A program made the position numbers and the translations under genes. The notes under the pieces are model-generated. The model was given only the letters and a program-made list of their open reading frames with translations. It was not told the DNA's origin and made no database searches. This document shows, one piece after another, positions 16,067 to 27,211 of a stretch of DNA of 64,000 bases (the first letter of the stretch is position 1; each line of letters starts with the position of its first letter). Source of the DNA: an uncultured Collinsella sp. (GTDB taxonomy: Bacteria > Actinomycetota > Coriobacteriia > Coriobacteriales > Coriobacteriaceae); NCBI GenBank assembly GCA_902495355.1, contig CABUWV010000007.1, positions 1-64,000 of the forward strand, given 5' to 3'.

Positions 16067-17923
16067 TTACGCCGCCTCGTCGAATTGCGAGTTGTACAGG
16101 TCGGCGTAGAAGCCGCCCTGGGCGAGCAACTCGTCGTGTGTACCCTTCTCGACGATGTCGCCGTCGCGAATTACCAAGATCACGTCGGCGTTGCGGATCG
16201 TGGACAGGCGGTGCGCGATGACAAAGCTCGTGCGGCCCTGCATCAGCGCATCCATGGCGCGCTGGATGAGCTCCTCGGTGCGGGTATCGACGTTGGAGGT
16301 CGCCTCGTCCAGAATCAGCGCCGGACGGTCGGCCAAAATGGCGCGGGCGATGGTCACGAGCTGGCGCTGACCCTGCGACAGGTTAGTGCCCTCCTCGTTG
16401 ATCATAAAGTCGTAGCCACCGGCGAGCGTATGGATAAAGTGGTCGCAGCGTGCGGCGCGTGCGGCGGCCTCGACCTCGGCATCGGTCGCATCGGGGCGTC
16501 CGTAGCGGATGTTCTCGCGGATGGTGCCGTTAAACAGCCAGGTGTCCTGCAGCACCATGGCAAACTCGCCGCGCAGCGCCGCGCGGTCCCAGTCGCGCAC
16601 GTCGACGCCTTCGACGCGCAGCGAACCGCCGTCCACGTCGTAAAAGCGCTGCAGCAGCTTAATGAGCGTGGTCTTGCCGGCGCCGGTGGGGCCGACGATG
16701 GCAATGGTTTGGCCGGGCTGCGCCTCGCAGCTAAAGTCGTGGATGATGGTCTTGTCGGGCGTGTAGCCAAACTTGACATGGTCGAACTCCACGTGGCCGG
16801 GGCGCTTCTCGGGAATCTGCGCGTCGGCCTTCTGCTCCTCCTCGGGCGCGGCCAGGAACTCAAACACACGCTCGGTGGCGGCGGCCATCGACTGCATCGT
16901 GTTGCTCACGTTGCCCAGCTGCTGCACCGGCTGCGTAAAGTTGCGCACGTACTGGATAAAGCTCTGGATGTCGCCGGGCGTGGCATTGCCGGTCAGCGCG
17001 AGCTGCGCGCCCACCACGACGACGCCCACGTAGCCCATGTTGCCCACCAAGCTCATAAGCGGCATCATCAGGCCCGACAGGAACTGCGAGCGCCAGCCAC
17101 TAATAAAGAGGCGGTCGTTTTGACGGTCGAACTCTTCGATCGAGGCCTCGGCGCGGTCGAACACCTGAATGACGTTCTGGCCGGCAAAGTCTTCCTCGAT
17201 AATGCCGTTGACGGCGCCCAGAACCTGCTGTTGCTCGCGGAAGTACGGCTGCGAGAAGTGAATCATTACGGTCAAGATAATCGCGGCGGCCGGCAGCGTG
17301 AGCACGGTGACGCCGGTAAGCGGCAGGCTGATCGAAAGCATCATGACGAGCACGCCGATAATCTGCGTCACCGACGTGATGAGCTGCGTCACGCTCTGGT
17401 TGAGCGACTGACCCAGCGTATCGACGTCGTTGGTGATGCGGCTGAGTACGTCTCCCTTGCTGTGGCCGTTGAAGTAACTCATCGGCACGACGGCAATCTT
17501 GGCGGCGATTTCCTTGCGCATGCGGTAGCAGATCTTTTGCGTGACGCCGGTCATGAGCCAGCCCTGGACCAGGCTGCAGACAGAGCTCGCCAGATACAGG
17601 CAGAGCAAAAAGCCGAGCGTCTTGGCGATCCAGTCAAAGTCAACGTCGCCGGTGCCGTTGACCTTGGCGACCAGGCCTTCGAACAGCTTGGTCGTAACCT
17701 GGCCGAGCACCTTGGGTCCCACAATGTTAAAGATGACCGAGCACACGGCAAAGGCGACGGCGGCAAACACGGCAATCTTGTGTTGGCCGATATAGCCGAG
17801 CAGCTGCCTCATGGTGCCCTTAAAGTCCTTGGCCTTTTCGCCGCGACGCATGCCGCCCATGCGGCCCATGGGACCACGTTGGCGGGTGGGCTTGGGAATC
17901 TGAGTCTTGGTCTCGTCTGCCAT
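16067..17923 (-). CDS. ABC exporter half-transporter (membrane domain plus ATPase), MdlB/YfiC-like
   Basis: The 618-residue protein has a six-helix type IV exporter membrane domain (about residues 45-350) and a C-terminal ATPase. The ATPase carries Walker A GPTGAGKTTL, the signature NLSQGQRQLVTIARA and Walker B LILDEATSNVDTRTEE. All catalytic residues look intact. Its start codon touches the stop of the upstream 788-residue half-transporter, so the pair very likely forms a heterodimeric multidrug-type exporter under the MarR gene in front. The N-terminus carries a Met/Gly/Arg-rich stretch (GPMGRMGGMRRG). The substrate is unknown. Confidence 0.94.
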   Translation of the reverse strand: MADETKTQIPKPTRQRGPMGRMGGMRRGEKAKDFKGTMRQLLGYIGQHKIAVFAAVAFAVCSVIFNIVGPKVLGQVTTKLFEGLVAKVNGTGDVDFDWIAKTLGFLLCLYLASSVCSLVQGWLMTGVTQKICYRMRKEIAAKIAVVPMSYFNGHSKGDVLSRITNDVDTLGQSLNQSVTQLITSVTQIIGVLVMMLSISLPLTGVTVLTLPAAAIILTVMIHFSQPYFREQQQVLGAVNGIIEEDFAGQNVIQVFDRAEASIEEFDRQNDRLFISGWRSQFLSGLMMPLMSLVGNMGYVGVVVVGAQLALTGNATPGDIQSFIQYVRNFTQPVQQLGNVSNTMQSMAAATERVFEFLAAPEEEQKADAQIPEKRPGHVEFDHVKFGYTPDKTIIHDFSCEAQPGQTIAIVGPTGAGKTTLIKLLQRFYDVDGGSLRVEGVDVRDWDRAALRGEFAMVLQDTWLFNGTIRENIRYGRPDATDAEVEAAARAARCDHFIHTLAGGYDFMINEEGTNLSQGQRQLVTIARAILADRPALILDEATSNVDTRTEELIQRAMDALMQGRTSFVIAHRLSTIRNADVILVIRDGDIVEKGTHDELLAQGGFYADLYNSQFDEAA

Positions 17924-20289
17924 TAGCGCTCGCCTCCTTCCATGACGGCTGCAATTTCTTCTTGGGTAAGCCCCAGCTCCTCGGCGGAAAGCTGCGACTG
18001 TGCGATCTCCAGATACGCCGGGCAGCTGCGCAGCAGCTCCTCGTGCGTGCCGGTGCCCACTACGTGGCCGTCGTCGAGCACGATGATCTGGTCGGCGTGC
18101 ATGATGGTCGCGATGCGCTGGGCTACGACCACGAGCGCGGCGTCGGTAACGTTTTTGGCCAGCTCCTCGCGTAGGCGCGCGTCGGTCTTGTAGTCGAGGG
18201 CGCTAAACGAATCATCGAAAACCACGACCTCGGGCTTTTTGGCCAACGCGCGGGCGATGGCCAGGCGCTGGCGCTGACCACCCGAAACATTGGAGCCGCC
18301 CTGGCTGATGGGGGAGTCGTAGCCGCCCTCGCGCTCGGCGATAAAGTCCTCGGCCTGTGAGATGCGCGCGGCTTGGCGCATGTCATCATCGCTTACCATG
18401 TCGCCCGCAAACTTGAGGTTGCTCTCAACGGTGCCCGAGAACAGACGACCCTGCTGCGGAATATAACCGATGCGGCGGCGCAGCTCGGAAAGGGTCATGT
18501 CGCGCACGTCGATGCCGTCGAGCGAAATGCTGCCGCCCGTGACGTCGTACAAGCGTGGAATCAGCTGCACGAGCGTGGACTTGCCCGAGCCCGTGGAGCC
18601 AATGATGCCGAGCATCTGACCGGCATGCGTGGTGAAGTTCACGCCGCTGATGACATCGGCGCGGGCATCGGGGTACTGGAAGCTCACGTCGCGGAAGGTG
18701 AGCTCACCGCGCGGCGAGCTGGCCGCGGGCAGTTTGGGCGAGGCAGGGTCGTTGATGCTCGTGGGGCAGGTGATGACCTCATCTACGCGCTCGGCTGCGA
18801 CCTCGGCACGGGGCAGGATGACCGAAACCATGGTGAGGATCATAAACGCCATGACGATCTGCATAGTGTAGGAGATGAATGCCATCATGTTGCCGACCTG
18901 CATCACGCCGTCGGACACGCCCTGCGCGCCAAACCAGACGATAAGCACGGTGATGCAGTTCATGACGAGCATCATGAGCGGCATCATGAAGCTCATGGCG
19001 CGGTTGGTGTAGAGCTGCGTGGTCATCAGGTCGAGCGAAGCCTTGTCAAAACGCTCGAGCTCATGCTCCTCACGGTTGAACGAGCGGATGGGCATAAGGC
19101 CGTCGAGCAGCTCGCGGGCGGTAAGGTTCACGCGGTCCACAAAGCTCTGCATCTTTTTGAACTTGGGCATGGTGAGGCCCATGAGCACGCCGACGACGGC
19201 CGAAACCGCGATGATGGCCACGGCGATGGTCCACTCCAGGCCGGTGTGGTTGGCCAGGACGCGCATGACGGCGACGATGCCCATGACGGGGGCCATCAGG
19301 CACATGCGGATAAACAGGGTTGCGGCCATCTGGATCTGCTGAATGTCGTTGGTGCAGCGGGTGATGAGCGAGGCCTGGCTAAACTTGCCCACCTCGGCCG
19401 GCGAGAAGTGCATAACCTTGTTGAAGGTCTCGCGGCGCAGGTCGCGGGCGATGGAGCAGGCGGTGCGCGAAGCCACGGCACCGGTCAGGATGGTGGCGAC
19501 GAGCGACACCAGGCACAGCCCAAACATCGTGGTTGCCATGCGGCTCAGGTAGGCGTTCTGTACGTCGGCGGGGTCGATGCCTTGCGCCTTGTACTCGTCC
19601 TGTACATAGCTCACGGCGCGCTGGGTGACGATGGAGCCCGACATGGAGCCCATTTTGTCCGCCATTTGGTTGGCGCCCTCGACGAGCTTGCTTTGGTCTA
19701 CCAGACCGCCCTTGACACCTAGGCGCATACTCTTCATGGTGATCTTACCGCCGTCGGCATCAATCTGCTTTTGCATGCTCTGCGCCGCTGCGGCCTTCTG
19801 CTGCATCTCGGCGAGTTGCTCGGGCGTCATCGCCGTCATCTGCTCGGGCGTGGGCATGGCCTGGGCGCCGCTGTTGTCTTTTTCACCGGACGTGCCCATC
19901 ATGTCGCCCATGGAGTTGGCGTCAATACCCTGGTTGAACGAAAGGACGACAGTCTCGGGCAGACTCATGATGTCGGCAATCTTGCCGCCGTCGGCGCGCT
20001 CCTCCTCGGTGCCCTTGTACGTTCGAATGCCGTTATTGTCCGCCTTGCTAAACACGGCCTCCACAGACTTGGCGTCTTTGGTGCTCATAAAGAGTTCGAG
20101 GTCGTCGAGCGATTCGGCACGGATGGTGTCGGGCACGGGCGACGCGATGCCGCCTTGCTGCACACCCACGTCGACGATGTCGCTCATATAGGTAGGCAGC
20201 GCCAGATCGGCGTTGCAGCTGATTACGATAAGTACGATAGCTGCGAACAGTGCCAGGATATGTTTTTTAAAGAGCTTGAGAATCCTCAC
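17923..20289 (-). CDS. ABC exporter half-transporter with large extracellular insertion, MdlA/YfiB-like
   Basis: The 788-residue protein opens with one helix (residues about 8-28), then a Met/Gln-rich extracellular segment of roughly 210 residues before the second helix. The rest of the exporter domain follows, with an ATPase carrying GSTGSGKSTL, NVSGGQRQRLAIARA and VVFDDSFSALD. The ATPase Walker B ends in Asp-Asp (FDDS) instead of the usual Asp-Glu, so this half probably holds the degenerate site of the heterodimer. The start is a GTG at 20289 overlapping the MarR stop codon (GTGA), with AAGGAG 9 bases upstream. The long upstream open frame is a shadow. Confidence 0.93.
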   Translation of the reverse strand: MRILKLFKKHILALFAAIVLIVISCNADLALPTYMSDIVDVGVQQGGIASPVPDTIRAESLDDLELFMSTKDAKSVEAVFSKADNNGIRTYKGTEEERADGGKIADIMSLPETVVLSFNQGIDANSMGDMMGTSGEKDNSGAQAMPTPEQMTAMTPEQLAEMQQKAAAAQSMQKQIDADGGKITMKSMRLGVKGGLVDQSKLVEGANQMADKMGSMSGSIVTQRAVSYVQDEYKAQGIDPADVQNAYLSRMATTMFGLCLVSLVATILTGAVASRTACSIARDLRRETFNKVMHFSPAEVGKFSQASLITRCTNDIQQIQMAATLFIRMCLMAPVMGIVAVMRVLANHTGLEWTIAVAIIAVSAVVGVLMGLTMPKFKKMQSFVDRVNLTARELLDGLMPIRSFNREEHELERFDKASLDLMTTQLYTNRAMSFMMPLMMLVMNCITVLIVWFGAQGVSDGVMQVGNMMAFISYTMQIVMAFMILTMVSVILPRAEVAAERVDEVITCPTSINDPASPKLPAASSPRGELTFRDVSFQYPDARADVISGVNFTTHAGQMLGIIGSTGSGKSTLVQLIPRLYDVTGGSISLDGIDVRDMTLSELRRRIGYIPQQGRLFSGTVESNLKFAGDMVSDDDMRQAARISQAEDFIAEREGGYDSPISQGGSNVSGGQRQRLAIARALAKKPEVVVFDDSFSALDYKTDARLREELAKNVTDAALVVVAQRIATIMHADQIIVLDDGHVVGTGTHEELLRSCPAYLEIAQSQLSAEELGLTQEEIAAVMEGGER

Positions 20290-20735
20290 TCGGCATCTCT
20301 CCTTTCTTGATTGCGGTCGATAATTTCGTTGGCACGTCTTAGAAGGCGCACCATCTCCTGGGTATCTGTTTCGCCAAGCTCCTCGAGGAAGGCCGCGGTG
20401 CGGTCCTCGAATTCCCGGCGTTTGATTTCGATGACCTGGAATCCCTTGTCGGTCACCGTGACGTGTACGCGACGACGGTCGGTCTTTGAGTGCTCGCGCT
20501 CGACCCAACCCTTGGCCTCGAGGGCGCGCAGGATATTGGCGATACGGGCGCTCGAGACCCAGGCACGATCGGCGAGTTCGCTCGGCGTGAGCGAGCCGCC
20601 GGCGCGCATGAGGGCGCGCATGACGGCCATCTCGCCACCCAGAGCCTGGTCGGCAAAGCGCGAAACGCGCTGGTGCATGCTGCCAAACTCGGTAAAGAGC
20701 TGACGCCCAAGCTCATGGAAATCGGTATCTTCCAC
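20286..20735 (-). CDS. MarR family transcriptional regulator
   Basis: A 149-residue winged-helix regulator with the MarR core: LTPSELADRAWVSSARIANI (residues about 51-70), then LEAKGWVEREHSKTDRRRVH for the wing. It is the first gene of the operon and overlaps the exporter gene by four bases, so it most likely represses its own operon until a drug-like ligand binds. No palindromic operator was clear in the 248 bp upstream; a TTTCGGTG/CACCGAAA inverted pair (about 20734-20770) around the start region is a weak candidate. Confidence 0.92.
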   Translation of the reverse strand: MEDTDFHELGRQLFTEFGSMHQRVSRFADQALGGEMAVMRALMRAGGSLTPSELADRAWVSSARIANILRALEAKGWVEREHSKTDRRRVHVTVTDKGFQVIEIKRREFEDRTAAFLEELGETDTQEMVRLLRRANEIIDRNQERRDAE

Positions 20736-20983
20736 CGAAAACCCCTAACACTAGAAACTATTTTCGGTGAAAGATGATACCCGCGTATTCGGGTCTCATG
20801 CAGTGGGCAATATAAAGAGCGCATAAAGAGTAAAAAATTCAATCGCTGAAGCGTTTCAAAGAACTATTATGCCCGCGGTTAGGCGAGGGGTTGTCACCAC
20901 CATGACGACTGGGACTCATTTATCGCCACGTGCGATGCTCCAACTTCCCGCAAGGAGACACCTGAATCAAGGGGGTTGGAGTC

Positions 20984-21733
20984 ATGGCATTTGACTTCAC
21001 GGGCAAAACCGCGATCGTTACCGGCGGCACTCAGGGCATTGGCCTCGAGATTGCCAAGGGCATCGTTGCGGGCGGCGGACACGTCGCGCTCATCGCAAGG
21101 AACGCTGCTAAGGGCGAGGCCGCGGTGGCCGAGCTTGGCGAGGGCAACAAGTTCTATCAGCTCGATGTCGCCGATGCGCCCAAGGCGCGCGAGACCGTCG
21201 AACAGATTTTCGCAGACCTGCCGCAAACCAACATCCTGATTAACTGCGCTGGCGTCATCAGCACCAAGAAGTTCGACGAGATCGATGACCTCGAGTGGCG
21301 TCGCACCATTGACATCAACCTCAATGGTACGTTTACCATGATGAATGCCGTGTACCCGCACTTTAAGGCGGCCCATGCCGGCACTATCGTCAACGTGAGT
21401 TCCGTTGCGGGCAAGATCGGTGGCGGCCTGCTCGGCACCGCGGCTTACGCGAGCTCCAAGGCCGGTGTTAACGGTCTAACCAAGGCAGTCGCCAAGGAAG
21501 GCGGCAAGTTTGGCGTCCGCTGCAACGCCGTGTGCCCGTCGCTCACGTTGACCGATATGACCTCGATTCTCTCTGACGAGAACTCTCAGCGCATCATCAA
21601 CGGTATTCCTCTGGGCCGCGCCGCCCAGGCCAGCGAGCCTGCGCAGATGGTGCTGTTCTTCGCTTCCGACCTCGCCAGCTTCGTGAACGGCGAGATCGGC
21701 GACTGCGACGGCGGCATCGTCCTGGACGGGTAA
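20984..21733 (+). CDS. Short-chain dehydrogenase/reductase
   Basis: A 249-residue NAD(P)-dependent oxidoreductase of the classical SDR type: TGGTQGIGLEIAKG cofactor motif (residues 14-27), NCAG at about 87, catalytic YASSKAG, and a C-terminal DCDGGIVLDG. It lies 108 bp before a KdgT-type permease in the same direction, so a role in hexuronate or keto-sugar acid metabolism (as for KduD) is possible by context. The protein itself does not specify its substrate. Confidence 0.9.
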   Translation: MAFDFTGKTAIVTGGTQGIGLEIAKGIVAGGGHVALIARNAAKGEAAVAELGEGNKFYQLDVADAPKARETVEQIFADLPQTNILINCAGVISTKKFDEIDDLEWRRTIDINLNGTFTMMNAVYPHFKAAHAGTIVNVSSVAGKIGGGLLGTAAYASSKAGVNGLTKAVAKEGGKFGVRCNAVCPSLTLTDMTSILSDENSQRIINGIPLGRAAQASEPAQMVLFFASDLASFVNGEIGDCDGGIVLDG

Positions 21734-21841
21734 TACCCTACGACGATTATTCGGCGACGGCTCCTGCGACTCGGGATCGTCGCCTTCTTTCTGATATAGG
21801 CGCGTGCGGCTACGATTCGCATGCATCCAAAGGAGATATAT

Positions 21842-22858
21842 ATGAGTGAATCGACTGCGGTGGAGGCGCCGGCGGCAAAGGAGCCGTTCTTTAAGATGTC
21901 CTCCATCCCGGGTGCCAATATTTTGGTGCCGCTTTTGCTGGGTTGCCTGCTCAACACGCTGTTCCCTGACCTGTTCAAAACGCTCGGCAGCTTTACGCTT
22001 GGCATGACCCAGCAGGGTGCAGGCCCGCTCGTGGGCGCTTTTTTGCTTATCGTCGGTACGACGATTTCGTTTAAGAGTGCTCCTGCCGCCGCTGCCCGCG
22101 GTGCCATCATCATCGCCATCAAGCAAATCGTGGTCGTTGCCGTGTCGCTGCTCATCCTTTATGTGTTCAACGACAACCTGTTTGGCATCTCTGCCATGGT
22201 GATGCTGGCGGCTTGCACCGGCGCCAACAACGCTATGTACGCTGGTCTGATGGGCACCATGGGCAATGAGGCCGAGCGTGGCGCTGTCGCAATCACCACG
22301 CTCGTTGTCGGCCCTCCGGTCACGATGATCGTGCTCGGCGCTGCCGGCCAGGCTCCGATCGGCTGGTCGCTCGTGGGTGCCATCCTGCCGATCGTCGTCG
22401 GCATTATTCTGGGCAACGTCTTCCCCAGCTTTAAGAAGATGATGGCACCGGCACTTTCCGCCGTCATCGTGCTCGTCTTCTTTGCCATGGGCTCGACCAT
22501 GACCTTTGGCCAGCTCATTAATGGCGGTCTTCCCGGTATTCTGCTCGGCGTGATCTGCTCGGTGATCTTTGCAATTCCCGTCATCGCGGTCGACAAGCTC
22601 ACGGGCGGCACGGGTGTCGCAGGTGCGGCCATTTCGAGCTGCGCCGGAGCCAATGTGGCTACGCCTGCTGCCATGGCAAGCGTCAACGGGGCCATGTACG
22701 GTGGCGCCGTGCTCGCGACGGCTACGGCACAGGTTGCTGCCTGCGCAATCGTGACGGCTATATTGACCCCGCTGGTCACCAGCTGGTGCTACAAGCATTT
22801 TGAGGGCCAGCAGAGCAACAGCAAGGCAACGACCGACAAGGCTTCCGCAGCCGCCTAA
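21842..22858 (+). CDS. kdgT: 2-keto-3-deoxygluconate permease family transporter (KdgT-like)
   Basis: A 338-residue integral membrane protein with about ten hydrophobic segments. Sequence features of the KDGT family include PGANILVPLLLGCLLNT at the start, QGAGPLVGAFLLIVGTT, ACTGANNAMYAGLMG and CAGANVATPAAMASVN. Family members import 2-keto-3-deoxygluconate from pectin breakdown by proton symport. AAGGAG lies about 8 bases before the ATG at 21842. An SDR gene precedes it. No KDG kinase or aldolase is in the window, so the real substrate may differ. Confidence 0.85.
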   Translation: MSESTAVEAPAAKEPFFKMSSIPGANILVPLLLGCLLNTLFPDLFKTLGSFTLGMTQQGAGPLVGAFLLIVGTTISFKSAPAAAARGAIIIAIKQIVVVAVSLLILYVFNDNLFGISAMVMLAACTGANNAMYAGLMGTMGNEAERGAVAITTLVVGPPVTMIVLGAAGQAPIGWSLVGAILPIVVGIILGNVFPSFKKMMAPALSAVIVLVFFAMGSTMTFGQLINGGLPGILLGVICSVIFAIPVIAVDKLTGGTGVAGAAISSCAGANVATPAAMASVNGAMYGGAVLATATAQVAACAIVTAILTPLVTSWCYKHFEGQQSNSKATTDKASAAA

Positions 22859-22898
22859 TGCCAAACGGCAATCAAAGCTAAATAACTAGCCACGCCAT

Positions 22899-22932
22899 AG
22901 GGCGGCCCCGGGGGAAATCCCGTGGCCGCCCT
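22899..22932 (+). terminator. Probable terminator after the KdgT-like gene
   Basis: AGGGCGGCC arms (22899-22907 with 22924-22932) enclose a second small stem, followed by a weak T-rich stretch. It lies 40 bp after the stop codon. Confidence 0.6.
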
Positions 22933-23328
22933 TCAGTTTCTGAAGGGTCTCTGGGGTACTTTACCCTGATAAAGCTGACATAACAGCTAGAGTGAACGTC
23001 GTACAAAGGCAAGGAAAAATACCAAAGAAATCGGTGAACGGTAGTTGTTCGCGCTCGCATTTCCTGCGGGTTTGTAAAAAACGCCATTATGATATAAAAA
23101 AAGAAACATATAACAGCCCAGATGGAGAGGGTCGCTATGTTATCCTTCTCAAACGGGTGAAATCTTGGGTTTTGGGTTGTAGTTCCAAGGTGGACAAACG
23201 TTTTTCTCTGCACCAACGTGTGGTGAAGAACGGAAGAAGCCGGTAGTGCAAGCCGAACATTCAAGAATTCAATAAGCAGCGGTGTGAGAGAGCGCCGCAT
23301 TACACGTAACTAGGAGCGTGGTTACACA
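22933..23328. promoter_or_regulatory. Long leader region upstream of the PFL gene
   Basis: About 395 bp without a supported gene. It turns AT-rich around 23070-23115 (TTGTAA and TATAAA, spaced 15), where a promoter may lie, giving a leader of roughly 200 nt before the PFL start. No Rex, FNR or CcpA site was recognisable by eye. Confidence 0.35.
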
Positions 23329-25380
<2,052 letters not shown>

Positions 25381-25382
25381 CT

Positions 25383-25442
25383 ATTGTTAGTGCTATACTA
25401 ACAATAACGATTACTGATTAGCGCGCCGGTTTCGGCCGGCGC
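25383..25442 (+). other. Two hairpins between the two PFL subunit genes
   Basis: Hairpin 1 has ATTGTTAG arms (25383-25390 with 25398-25405), starting two bases after the stop codon. Hairpin 2 has GCGCCGG arms (25423-25429 with 25436-25442). Neither is followed by a T tract, so processing or stability control of the two-gene mRNA is more likely than termination. This could set the subunit ratio. Confidence 0.6.
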
Positions 25443-25465
25443 CTATTAATCGAAGGAGACACATT

Positions 25466-25717
25466 ATGAAGGTTTCTGAAGTTTCTGAGACTCAGGCCGA
25501 TAACCTGGTCCACATGCTCGACGCTTACGCCGAGAAGGGTGGCCACCACCTGAACATCAACGTCTTCAACCGTGAGACGCTGCTTGACGCTCAGGCTCAC
25601 CCCGAGAAGTACCCGCAGCTGACCATCCGCGTTTCCGGCTATGCCGTGAACTTCCACACGCTCACCAAGGAGCAGCAGGACGAGGTCATTGCGCGTACCT
25701 TCCACGACAAGTTCTAA
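25466..25717 (+). CDS. grcA: Separate glycyl-radical subunit of pyruvate formate-lyase (GrcA-like)
   Basis: The 83-residue protein equals the C-terminal domain of a full PFL: GGHHLNINVFNRETLLDA, HPEKYPQLTIRVSGYAVNF and LTKEQQDEVIARTFHDKF. The radical-bearing glycine is Gly58 in RVSGYA. In E. coli the similar GrcA/YfiD is a spare part for oxygen-cleaved PFL. Here no full-length PFL is present in the window and the preceding gene ends where this one begins, so the domain is probably an obligate subunit. Together the two total 766 residues, the size of an intact PFL. GGAG lies about 8 bases before the ATG. A family A element follows. Confidence 0.93.
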   Translation: MKVSEVSETQADNLVHMLDAYAEKGGHHLNINVFNRETLLDAQAHPEKYPQLTIRVSGYAVNFHTLTKEQQDEVIARTFHDKF

Positions 25718-25733
25718 AGGGACTCAACTCCCG

Positions 25734-25876
25734 CAGGATCGCCGGGACTGTTTGGGCTATCTCCCAAAACGTCCTCGGACATGCAAAGAGGCTCGCTGCG
25801 CACTTCGTGCGGCGAGCCTCTTTGCGTCCTGCGGAATGTTTTGGGAGATAGCCCAAACAGCCCCGGCGGGGTCCTG
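25734..25876 (+). repeat. Family A nested-stem 3' element (copy A2, after grcA)
   Basis: A perfect 23-bp outer stem (25748-25770 with 25838-25860) has imperfect extensions to 25734 and 25876. Box 1 is CGTCCTCGGACATG; the inner stem starts GCAAAGAGGCTCGC with a TTCG apex; box 2 is CCTGCGGAATGTT. It begins 17 bp after the grcA stop in sense orientation. Confidence 0.85.
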
Positions 25877-25979
25877 TGTAGTCACCCTTTAGGCGGAACT
25901 CTCCTAATTATTTGGATGAGTCGTTTACTTACTTGTACTGTTACCGTCTTCCCGCTCTTGTTGGGGTATGCTTTGTTCG

Positions 25980-25998
25980 TATGTAAACGTATGACATG
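25980..25998. promoter_or_regulatory. Operator-like site of the sucrose LacI-type regulator (autoregulatory)
   Basis: TATGTAAACGTATGACATG, 19 bp before the regulator start codon, matches the pair of sites at 27129-27164 (consensus TATGWMAACGWTTGACATA). It overlaps the region where the -10 of the regulator promoter would lie, which fits self-repression. Confidence 0.65.
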
Positions 25999-26016
25999 TT
26001 GATGGGGGAGGGTGCT

Positions 26017-27027
26017 ATGGCTCGCGAGGGCGCTCGTTCTAAGGATTCGGCTAAGCCTGGCATCAAGGAAGTTGCGGCAGTGGCGGGGGTTTCGCCTACT
26101 ACGGTATCTCGTGTGCTTAATAATCGTGGCTATATTAGCCAAGAGACCCGCGATAAGGTCCATGCCGCGATGAAGCGCATCAACTATACGCCCAACGATA
26201 TCGCTCGTGCCATGCTCAACGGTCGCCTGAATCTTATCGGTATGATCGTCCCCTATGTCAGCAGTCCGTTTCATGCCCAAGTGGTTCAAGTCATTGAGCA
26301 TACCCTGGCCGAAAACGGTTTTAAGATGCTGCTGTGCAATAGCGCCAATCGACCCGAGCTTGAGCGCTCTTATATCGACATGCTTCGACGCAATATGGTT
26401 GATGGCGTCATCGTCAACTCGCTTAATATCGGTGCCGAGGCGTATGCCGAGATGGGCTTGAGTCTGGTTGGTATCGACTGCGACCTTGGCGAAGCCTCTG
26501 TTCAGATTGCGAGCGACAGCTATAGCATCGGCGAACTTGCCACGCGTCGCCTGATCGATGACGGATGTTCACGCATCCTGTGCCTGCGCAGCAATAGCCG
26601 CATGCGCATGCCTGCCAATAAGCGTACCGATGCCTACCTCGATGTTGTTGAGCAGGCCGGTTTGCCCGCGCTTGTCCGTGAGGTCGAGTTCGTTAAGCCC
26701 GACGACGAAAAGAGTGCGGTCGTTGCGAAGATCCTCGATGAGAACCCCGATATTGACGGCATCTTTGCGGGAGACGACACGATGGCGGCTATCTGTCTTA
26801 ACGTGATGAAGCAGCGCGGCTTGAGCGCTCCGGGCGATATTAAGGTCGTGGGCGCGGATGGTGCCCGCCGCACTATGACGTTTATGCCTGACTTAACAAC
26901 CGTTCGCCAAGATATCGATCGCATCGGAGAGCTCGCGGCGCAATCCATCATTGCTCTTATTAACGGCGAAAAGCCCGAATCGAATATCAAGCTCCCCGTT
27001 GAACTCATTGAGGGTAAAACCGCGTAG
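26017..27027 (+). CDS. LacI family transcriptional regulator of the sucrose/fructoside operon
   Basis: The 336-residue protein has a LacI helix-turn-helix (GIKEVAAVAGVSPTTVSRVL, about residues 15-34) and a complete sugar-binding core (LIGMIVPYVSSPFHAQVV, DGIFAGDDTMAAI, DIKVVGADG, TTVRQDIDRIG). The start at 26017 has GGGGGAGGG 6 bases upstream; an ATG seven codons earlier is less supported. It lies directly in front of GH32-PTS-GH32 in the same direction. Matching operator-like sites sit before both it and the operon, so it very likely controls sucrose use and itself. Confidence 0.93.
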   Translation: MAREGARSKDSAKPGIKEVAAVAGVSPTTVSRVLNNRGYISQETRDKVHAAMKRINYTPNDIARAMLNGRLNLIGMIVPYVSSPFHAQVVQVIEHTLAENGFKMLLCNSANRPELERSYIDMLRRNMVDGVIVNSLNIGAEAYAEMGLSLVGIDCDLGEASVQIASDSYSIGELATRRLIDDGCSRILCLRSNSRMRMPANKRTDAYLDVVEQAGLPALVREVEFVKPDDEKSAVVAKILDENPDIDGIFAGDDTMAAICLNVMKQRGLSAPGDIKVVGADGARRTMTFMPDLTTVRQDIDRIGELAAQSIIALINGEKPESNIKLPVELIEGKTA

Positions 27028-27081
27028 TTCATCCCGTGTCAAAAGAATTCCTCAAACACCTCTGATGACCGTTCGCCGGCA

Positions 27082-27100
27082 TATGTCAACCGTTTGCCGA
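27082..27100. promoter_or_regulatory. Weak third operator-like site
   Basis: TATGTCAACCGTTTGCCGA is a degraded match, in reverse sense, to the sites at 27129-27164. It is about 47 bp upstream of them and may be an auxiliary operator. Confidence 0.4.
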
Positions 27101-27128
27101 CGACTGGAACTGCAAAAAGACGTATTGG

Positions 27129-27168
27129 TATGAAAACGTTTGACATATGAAAACGATTGACATATCTT
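27129..27168 (+). promoter_or_regulatory. Promoter with twin LacI-type operators for the sucrose operon
   Basis: Two 19-bp sites, TATGAAAACGTTTGACATA (27129-27147) and TATGAAAACGATTGACATA (27146-27164), lie head to tail 17 bp apart. A promoter TTGACA (27140-27145), 17-bp spacer, TATCTT (27163-27168) is superimposed, so the second operator covers the spacer. Repressor binding would block RNA polymerase directly. Confidence 0.75.
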
Positions 27169-27211
27169 GCAGTTGTACCGAGTTAGTATCACGTGGGAAA
27201 GGAAGTCTCGG

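Noticed and set aside
16055..17926. Long plus-strand ORF (623 codons) opposite the ABC exporter gene
   Set aside because: Its His/Val/Gly/Leu-rich translation is the mirror of a high-GC coding strand; the minus-strand gene has all ABC motifs.
21476..22864. Minus-strand ORF opposite the SDR and KdgT-like genes
   Set aside because: Charged, repetitive translation without any domain, spanning two clear plus-strand genes.
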